Source: Echinostoma caproni (lineage: Eukaryota; Platyhelminthes; Trematoda; Plagiorchiida; Echinostomatidae). From it: a stretch of 64,000 nucleotides of DNA. Location: NCBI GenBank assembly GCA_900618425.1, contig UZAN01039580.1, positions 52,362-116,361 of the forward strand, written 5' to 3'. Positions 57,300 to 64,000 of the stretch are shown here, piece after piece; the stretch's first letter is position 1; the number at the start of each line of letters is the position of its first letter. The position numbers and the translations under genes are program-made. The notes beneath the pieces are model-generated. The model searched no databases, was not told where the DNA came from, and was given only the letters and a program-made list of their open reading frames with translations.

Positions 57300-58350
57300 T
57301 CTACTTTCTTCTCATATGAGATCTATGACCTTTGAATAGCTTTCAGCAATTGACATTTGGGTACCGAATTTGACTAATAAACTGAATCTGAGAACTACTT
57401 TCCCCTGATACAGTGACGAAAATGTTACAAACCCTGTGCTGTTGTTGGATACATCACTGTTCTTCATTGAATAAAAGACGGCTGTGAAGTGTGACAAATG
57501 CCAACTGTATTTATCCAGATAAACATTTGTCTAAGTTCCGCAGTTGGTAATGTCAAGAAGTGATCATGGTTCGCATGATCTTTTTCAACCATCCCCGTTG
57601 GAGTCTAGAGGTGAACAATCGTCTGAAACATATAACTCTAAGTTGGCCAATATCAAGGGGATGCCGATGAGAATTAGAAATGAATCATAATCATTTATTT
57701 CAGCTTGAATAAAGAAAAAGCGAGGTGCAGCTTACCTCAGTGTGCATTTTTTGGTAAAAAAGAAAGGTTCAACAAGTATAACGCGGCCTACACCTCAAAT
57801 GTTTATTCCATTTTAATTCACTTATAACTAAGGGCAGTTTTTATTCTTTAATAAAATGAGATTACTATTTAAAATGAAAATCCATAGGTTAACCTTATGA
57901 GGAACACTTAAAACTCTTGGAAGCTTCTTTTCTGCTTTATTTTGAAGTGATATGGTGTATTATTTTTATTTAACCTTCTAATGATGACTGATAATTATTT
58001 GTCTATTTCTTTTGCAAGTATTTCTTTATATCAAATCATTTAACATCATAATTCGGTCTAACTACCTCACATTTGCTATCTATAAAATGCTTCACTCTTC
58101 ACATTAACACCCACAGAATCGAGTTCAATATACTGCATACCTACCATTGCCCTCATAAGCAGAAATACACCACAATCCATTGCATGGTTAGAATATTAAT
58201 GCGTTTTCGTGTTACCATTCTCTTTCATCTTCACTGTATTCGGGGAAATATCGTCAAACGTTCCAAGTTAAGATCGTGATTCACAGTAAAAATTAAACCC
58301 CATTACAAACGTGTTTTCGGGCAAAACAACTGTAAGTAAGAAACGGTTTC
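57300..58350. other. No gene seen
   Basis: No splice pairs or recognisable motifs. Confidence 0.35.
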
Positions 58351-58454
58351 AGTGGCCCAGGCAGTCAATCAAAGCGCATTTGTGCGCGTGTGCCGNNNNT
58401 AATTGGGGTTCAACACGGTGATCGATTGATTGACTGCATGATCAACTGGCCACT
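58351..58454. repeat. Inverted repeat with four unresolved bases in its loop
   Basis: The outer arms AGTGGCC (58351-58357) and GGCCACT (58448-58454), and the inner arms GCAGTCAATCAA (58361-58372) and TTGATTGACTGC (58426-58437), pair perfectly; the right side has seven extra bases between arms. The loop holds a GC-rich GCGCATTTGTGCGC hairpin and Ns at 58396-58399, so assembly stumbled here. It could be a short foldback element or a hairpin RNA. Confidence 0.55.
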
Positions 58455-59105
58455 ATTCCAAAATTGATGCCTCTTTCACGGGACCAAATAGCGCATATTC
58501 TGGACATGGTTCTGTGTCAATCAACAGACGAGAGAATAAACGAAAGAACTAGATAATGAAATTCAGTAACACTGAACGGGACGAATGGCTCCATGTACAG
58601 TTCGAACGACGTAGATCGTTGAATTTATGTGCATTAGAATAAGAACACCACAAAAAATTACAAAATCACTCAGAACAATATTGTAAAAAATACTATTCAG
58701 ATCAACCAGAGAAGACAGAAGAAGACAGAGAAGACACCTTTTTGACTGCCTTCCATCATGGTTAATTTTCCAGTTTAATCTTTCACTTCGGTTTAAAAAT
58801 GAAACTTATTGTACCCTGATAACTCAACTAAATTATATTTTAATCCAATCTACACACTCGCCATGCCGCCCGAAGAAAATACGTAGAATATTCTCACAGA
58901 CAATGTAGAAAACGGTGTTTGTAAAGAAACTTCTGTGCGATTTACTGAACCAGGAAATTACCTATTCGAGGCGTTACTTTTACAGAAATCAGTTTAAAAG
59001 ATCCTGCAGCATAGCCGTTAATTAGTACCAACACTAGGTCCTTAATAATTCAGCCAAATATAGCAATAAGCTACTTTGTACATCCGCATCCTTCATTTGA
59101 CATCT
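58455..59105. other. No gene seen
   Basis: A short tandem AGAAGACAGA occurs at 58712-58735. No reverse transcriptase motif of the Penelope-like element is readable upstream of its endonuclease fragment. Confidence 0.35.
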
Positions 59106-59106
59106 T

Positions 59107-59335
59107 TTTACGTATACTTGTAGTTTCCGATACATTGGACATACAAACAGGCGGTCATCCCAACCCATTACCGAGCACTGTCCGGCGGCCATCTAGAATA
59201 AAACGGTTGGGTACATTCCCAACTCGGGTCTTGCCCATCTCGTCCATTGCGGGCGTGTTGTGAAAAAAATTGGATAATTCACTCCAGATCCCTGAAATAG
59301 TCTGAAGGTATAAGACGGAATCTCTCAGACACAAC
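59107..59335 (+). mobile_element. Penelope-like element fragment: GIY-YIG endonuclease
   Basis: The frame reads FTYTCSFRYIGHTNRR, then ITEHCPAAI, a TAG, and further in frame NKTVGYIPNSGLAHLVHCGR. This follows the GIY-YIG endonuclease at the C-terminus of Penelope-like polymerases: a cysteine just ahead of YIG, then T.R, the EH pair, and an 'A.H....H' block. The catalytic Tyr of YIG, the Arg after it and the Glu-His are all visible. Stops at 59194 and near 59263 show it is dead. The reverse transcriptase half is missing or unrecognisable. Confidence 0.55.
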
Positions 59336-59339
59336 TCAG

Positions 59340-60550
59340 TTGATTTCCATTCTTATTTGCTTTCAAGAAGAAGAAACCAGTCCAGATCCCAAGAATGTCA
59401 TGATCTGGACTACAGATTGGTTGTGTATGAAGCAGAGAGTCAACCCTTCTACCATCCCGCATACCCTCTTATACTCTGCATTATGCACCACAAACATGAG
59501 AGTTATTTGTTTTCTACGTTCTGCACTTTCCCTTCCTAATTGGGTAACAAGCTAGGCATGATATACGGTGCATCTCACAAAGTATCATCTCCTTCAATAT
59601 CACCCAAGCTCGCAACTCTTATTGATACTTCAATCAGCCCAGTCCATCTCTCTATTGTTCGTTCATTTGACCATTTCGCTCTCACCCTCTCGTCCAATTC
59701 AGCATTGACTACTGCTAGGCATGTCATATTCACTTACTCTCCTTACGCGCCTCCGTAATGGCTATAAAGTCGGCTGTAGTCAACTAATCAAATAGCTGTA
59801 CTGTTATTGTCTGAAATATGTAACAGTTCTATGCTTTATGTTGCCAAGAAACTTCATCGCTAACATATTTGTTTACGGACCAATCGTCCTCAAGCATTCG
59901 AGAATGACGATGTTGCACCGAATCGATCCGCCTTCATATGAACACCGGTTCTTAGCGTAAAATTTGGACTACCCTTTATCATTCATCTAATCAGTAACCT
60001 CAGGCACTGGATTACGTTGCCTTCCTCGTTTTTACCGGGGTATGGTAGTGTTCGAGGAAAAACGACAGTTCTCATTTCATCGATCACCTTATCTTTCATT
60101 CAAATCCATTCACTACCAAAATTCTATTCGTCTATCTTTCATTCATATTTCATTGTTGGTGACTTTTTTCCTGAGATCGATTGCACATCCAGTGAACATA
60201 AATGTAACGAAAAAGACATAAAATGGTTCAATGGTATTTGTGTTTTCATAATGGTGAAATGCTCAAATAGAATAACTCTCCAAAACCTATTATTTCCAAA
60301 TAATCCCAGTTTGAAGAACCAAGAAAACGAAATAAATTCAGAATTCATTGTCAGACTTAGTAGCATAAGAATGACAGAATCCCACGTTTTAACTTCAGCA
60401 TTTTAGTTCACAGCATCGTGTGTTATAAGTTGAAGGGGTTTACTCCATAATCACAGCGACCGAATGTTTCCGTATGAAAACCGAAACTGCAAATGACGAA
60501 GCACACAACACCTTCATGTTAAAAGCGTGGTGTTGACCGAGACGAGAGTA
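59340..60550. other. No gene supported
   Basis: Pyrimidine-rich plus-strand frames at 59340-59758 may be further Penelope-like debris. A 129-codon frame at 60017-60406 (non-ATG start; has ...VGDFFPEIDCTSSEHKCNEK...) has no borders and no recognisable motif. Confidence 0.25.
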
Positions 60551-60554
60551 AAAC

Positions 60555-60630
60555 CGCCTTCGTACCTCGAACCCCAGGGTCTCAAGCATATCGGTGACCG
60601 TGATTCAAGCAGCTTGACTGCTACCAAAAT
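60555..60630 (-). mobile_element. tRNA-like SINE head, minus strand
   Basis: On the minus strand GGTTCGAGGTA (60573-60563) keeps the first eight bases of a B box, and the text before it, TCACCGATATGCTTGAGACC, closely matches the head at the left edge of the window (TCACCGGTATGCTTTGAACC). The A box is decayed (TAGCAGTCAAG). No hammerhead follows. Confidence 0.45.
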
Positions 60631-60639
60631 CCAATGTTA

Positions 60640-63115
60640 GTAATTGACAGTTGTAAGACAGAAAGTTGATTATCATGTTTCTCTTGATAAGTTTCCTCTC
60701 ACAGAAAAAATATACTAAAACAAGTCGTGTTATATTTTTCGAGTTCATTCACCTGTAATGTCTCGGCTGGTCTAAAACTTTATTCTTTAGTTATATGCTT
60801 TATTTATACCTTGGCAATGGTAGTCATGGTTATAAGTCTAGATTTACGGGTGCAGTCACGTGATGTATACAGAGGAACGAATTTATACAAAAACAACGAC
60901 CTGAAGCAGGTTTTTTTCTATTTGGATGCTTCACCGTCTTGTATACAATCGATTTGAGCTGAAGTGTGAGTTAAGCTACAAGCAATTGGAGAATGATTTA
61001 ATCAATTTAAATACGGTCAGTGCACTGTTAAATATCAAATTTTATTCAATATTATCTGACGAAATTGATAGGAATAGAAGGTAAAAACAGCCTGAGAGTG
61101 ATTGACGTTAGGTTTCAAATTGATCTCAACAATGAACTCCCCTAAATTATATTTTGCCGTCAACATGAGAAAGTTTTAAATGGCAAATGTTTATATTATT
61201 TTTCATTGTGTTCATAGTCTTCAACTTTGAGCTGTTATTGTGTTAAGGTGCTCCATTGCAGTGTGCAATATTGCACATCGAATTCAAGGCAACATACAAC
61301 GGCAAAATACGTTTTCTAATTACTTTGTCTACAACCTATCCGGTATCAAGTGATTCGTGGTACGTTTTGTGTACCGATGAAATTATAGAAAAAATAAGCG
61401 ATTGGTGGTGGTATGACACTTTTTGAGATAGTGTTTTATTTCCAATGCATCCTTAGCGAAGCTGATCGATCGATACCGCATAAAGTCCGGTCAGTAAAAA
61501 GTATCTGTCATTGGAACTCTCGGTCAGGGAAATATATGCAAATTGGGATGTTTACCACAATTGCTCGTGTATTTTGATTGGTTCTCAGGCTTTCAGCAAG
61601 AAACACTGAATTAGGCCATAACCTACTTTTGGCTGTCATAGTGATAACTTACAGACGTTTGCTAAGCAGTGGCTACGTATCGGTTTTGTAACTGGTCTCT
61701 TAAAGGTATATCCTACAAAAATAATGAGTGTGATCAAATTGTTTGAATCGTGCAAACAGCATCATCGATTTAGTCCTGAACGACGGACCTAACGGAGTTC
61801 AACATAACCGAGAAACGATTACGTGGAAAAAACTACCAATTCAAATGAGGTTTTAGTAATTCGCATGCGTCTACACGAAGGTCGGACGCTGCGTTACACT
61901 TTGGTATAAGAATCTCGGAACACACCTTAGAATGGTCACCCAGAGATTGAACAAACATACCGAGAATTTTTCTTGAATTTGTAAACTTATGTTGCCTTTC
62001 AGATCCCCTGTGGTCCCGAATGATGATCTGGAGATAAATGTCTAAAATAACACGACTATAGTGAAATTAATTCTGTTATATACATAGAAAAAGACAACGA
62101 CCATTCGATAAATTTTTTTTTCCTGGTTACCTCTGCCACGCTTAACACATGCTCGCTGTGTGCACCTAGCACTTACACTCCCAAACAATTTTTAGGTTGT
62201 ACTACCTCATGAATTGAAAAGAAACAGCCTCCTTATAATCCCTTACTACCTTATTCATTGCATTCCATTTAGGTTTGAACTAAGCAACTGTACTCGATAA
62301 TTTGCACGATCTGATTCCAAAAGCTCTCAGTTGTATACATTTATGTGCAGCCTACATTAAATACTAAATGCATAAATGTACATAAAAACATAACTGGCAG
62401 AAGAAACGTTGCCGGTGACTAACTTATTGGGACTTTCATCAGAACTGATCCCTGAACGTAAATGGTGAGATTTATCGCGATTGAAGCTTTTTCAACATAC
62501 AAGTGGTGTGCACTATTTTTGTGAAAATCGGTGAAAATTTGCTTCAGTTTCCAAGAAAATTGTTTTTTAATGTTAGCCATTCTAACCATTATGTGTGCCG
62601 TTTGATAACTGTATATTTTAGTGTACCAATTCATCTTCTTTCCGTGTCATAAGTGTACACACCTATTCAACCAGCCAGTGAAACGCATATGCTCATGATT
62701 ATTTATCATAACGCAGTCGCATACCGCTGACTCATTGAAACCAACGAACCAAGTTGATCAGTAGCTACCTGTAGTGAGTGCCTCGGAAAAAACATGACTG
62801 ATTGCGGGTGATATTCCATAGGTTTATTGATATTATTTCAAAATATTTGCATTTTTCACGTTGTTAGTCATTTAATTACTGTCTGGCCACATTGTTTCGA
62901 CATTCGGGGAAATTCTCCTCCGTGTGAGTTGATTCAGAAAATCCAGGCTTTGAGCTGAAAACGTAACGACGCACAAGGTCTACTTAATATTGGCATATAC
63001 GCGTGTGTCCGTATCTGTTAGTGTCTGTCTGCATATTCAACGGGAATGATCATTGGGTTTCTGTACGATCTGCACCTGCTATGTGACCGGTACGAGAGAG
63101 TAACGCCTAGTACGA
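60640..63115. other. No gene seen
   Basis: AT-rich sequence without splice pairs or recognisable motifs. Confidence 0.35.
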
Positions 63116-63119
63116 TAAC

Positions 63120-63160
63120 AGTACTGATGAGGTCAAGCAAAGGGTCGAAACAATCAAAAC
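63120..63160 (+). ncRNA. Isolated hammerhead core-like sequence
   Basis: An intact CTGATGA (63124-63130) is followed by GGTC, an eight-base loop, GGTC and then GAAAC, so both conserved core strands are present around a stem II of two Watson-Crick and two wobble pairs. Stem III does not form with any nearby NUH site, and stem I does not close, so this is a fragment or a coincidence. Confidence 0.25.
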
Positions 63161-63164
63161 GATC

Positions 63165-64000
63165 TCACACTCAGGTCAGAAAACGCTTGGCTCCTCCGCG
63201 TGAGTGATACACTTAGGTTCAGTGTTAAACCACAAACTTTGAAAGTCATTCATTCTTTGACGTTTGTGAAATCTTATCTTGAAAATGTGAAATTATCGAA
63301 TTCCAAACGCAAGTTGCAAAAGTAGAATCATGCTTTCATCTTTGAAAGTCCGTCAAAATCTTACTGTTTTTCCTGTTTTATAACGTATTGTTAAGTTCTG
63401 CGCTGTAGTGTCAATATCTATTCGACAAAGATAGCACAAAACAATTGACAGTACATATTTTTAAACAGCGTGGAATTTTCTGTCAAGGGGAATTCGTTTG
63501 CAAGTTTAACTTGTTTATAGTGCACAAAGTTGGTGCCTATTCAAGTGGATATTCAAGTGGACAAGGTCAGCATAACAGTGGTTCTAACTAACTAACTGTC
63601 GTCCATCTATCATAAGTCGGTATGTCATCTGACAATTTCTACAGGAACGATGGTGTTTTCCTAAAAGTTAATTGTTGTTATCAGTATTATTCAAATGAAA
63701 AGTTAATAAGATAACGTACTTAACGGCTTCCTTAACGACAAGTAAGAAGGATCAAATAGGGGGTTACTTACGTAGGGATATTGTACGCCTGAGCATTTGT
63801 TTCTGGGCTTGAACTAAGAAGTCTTTTCCAAAAATGCCGGTTATCTGTTGTTCTAAGAGATATTTAGCTTTTCCCGACTAACTTTCCGCCTCTCGTCATG
63901 AATTAATGAGTGATAGATTTACTGAAGTCTACCAGAAGCTCAAAATAATACTGCTGTTGCGGCAAGCATGTATTTATGAATTGTTTATTCAATGCACCAT
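63165..64000. other. No gene seen
   Basis: No open frame, box or repeat that I can support to the right edge of the window. Confidence 0.35.

Noticed and set aside
58585..58625. Minor inverted words around GGACGAATGG resembling a ribozyme 3' half
   Set aside because: No matching CTGATGA strand upstream and no stem I.
1..64000. CRISPR arrays, rRNA genes, spliced-leader RNA gene, or bacterial/viral operons
   Set aside because: No regularly spaced repeats, no rRNA-like blocks, no spliced-leader sequence that I know from flukes, and no dense same-strand gene clusters were seen on either strand.

Overview
This window looks like intergenic and intronic DNA from a large, AT-rich, repeat-laden animal genome, most likely a flatworm and probably a digenean fluke. 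The clues are tRNA-headed short interspersed elements (SINEs) that carry a hammerhead ribozyme, an arrangement known from Schistosoma SINE-like repeats; decayed non-LTR retrotransposons of types common in flukes; Penelope-like debris; a very low density of coding sequence; and candidate exons far apart with GT/AG borders. There are no operons, bacterial promoters, rRNA genes or CRISPR arrays. The species call is inference from repeat style, not from a sequence match.

Layout. 0-9.9 kb: a tRNA-like SINE head at the left edge, one half-decayed reading frame (1.73-2.24 kb), a diverged dispersed repeat (6.4-6.9 kb) and a well-bordered candidate exon (7.55-7.76 kb). 9.9-11.4 kb: remains of a CR1/Jockey-like LINE. 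16.6 kb: SINE with ribozyme. 18.95-19.2 and 24.08-24.34 kb: two copies of a long foldback (palindromic) element whose arms each hold a hammerhead-like motif. 26.1-26.9 kb: second copy of the dispersed repeat. 27.7-34.2 kb: a cluster of plus-strand candidate exons, three of which join in compatible phase and include a CX2C...CX2C zinc ribbon. 30.6 and 37.4 kb: two more ribozyme SINEs. 35.6-36.2 kb: assembly gap next to (TA)n/(GA)n. 40.7-43.65 kb: a nearly full-length but heavily broken LINE with endonuclease and reverse transcriptase.

46.1-47.5 kb (minus strand) holds the one gene that stands on its own: a 450-residue single-exon type I membrane protein with signal peptide, cysteine-rich leucine-rich ectodomain, Thr/Ser-rich stalk, one membrane segment and a basic tail. 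Upstream of it lie three CCAAT motifs and a 20-bp perfect palindrome. 49.6-49.9 kb: a LINE 3' end with a heptamer tail. 51.1-53.6 and 57.0 kb: more candidate exons, the last one behind a TATA box. 59.1 kb: a GIY-YIG endonuclease fragment of a Penelope-like element. The rest to 64 kb shows no gene I can support.

Mobile elements explain most of the recognisable content. The most unusual feature is ribozyme-derived sequence in two unrelated repeat types (tRNA-headed SINEs and foldback elements), with substitution patterns that can be compared copy by copy. All multi-exon calls are by-eye splice and phase reasoning and are marked low to moderate confidence.
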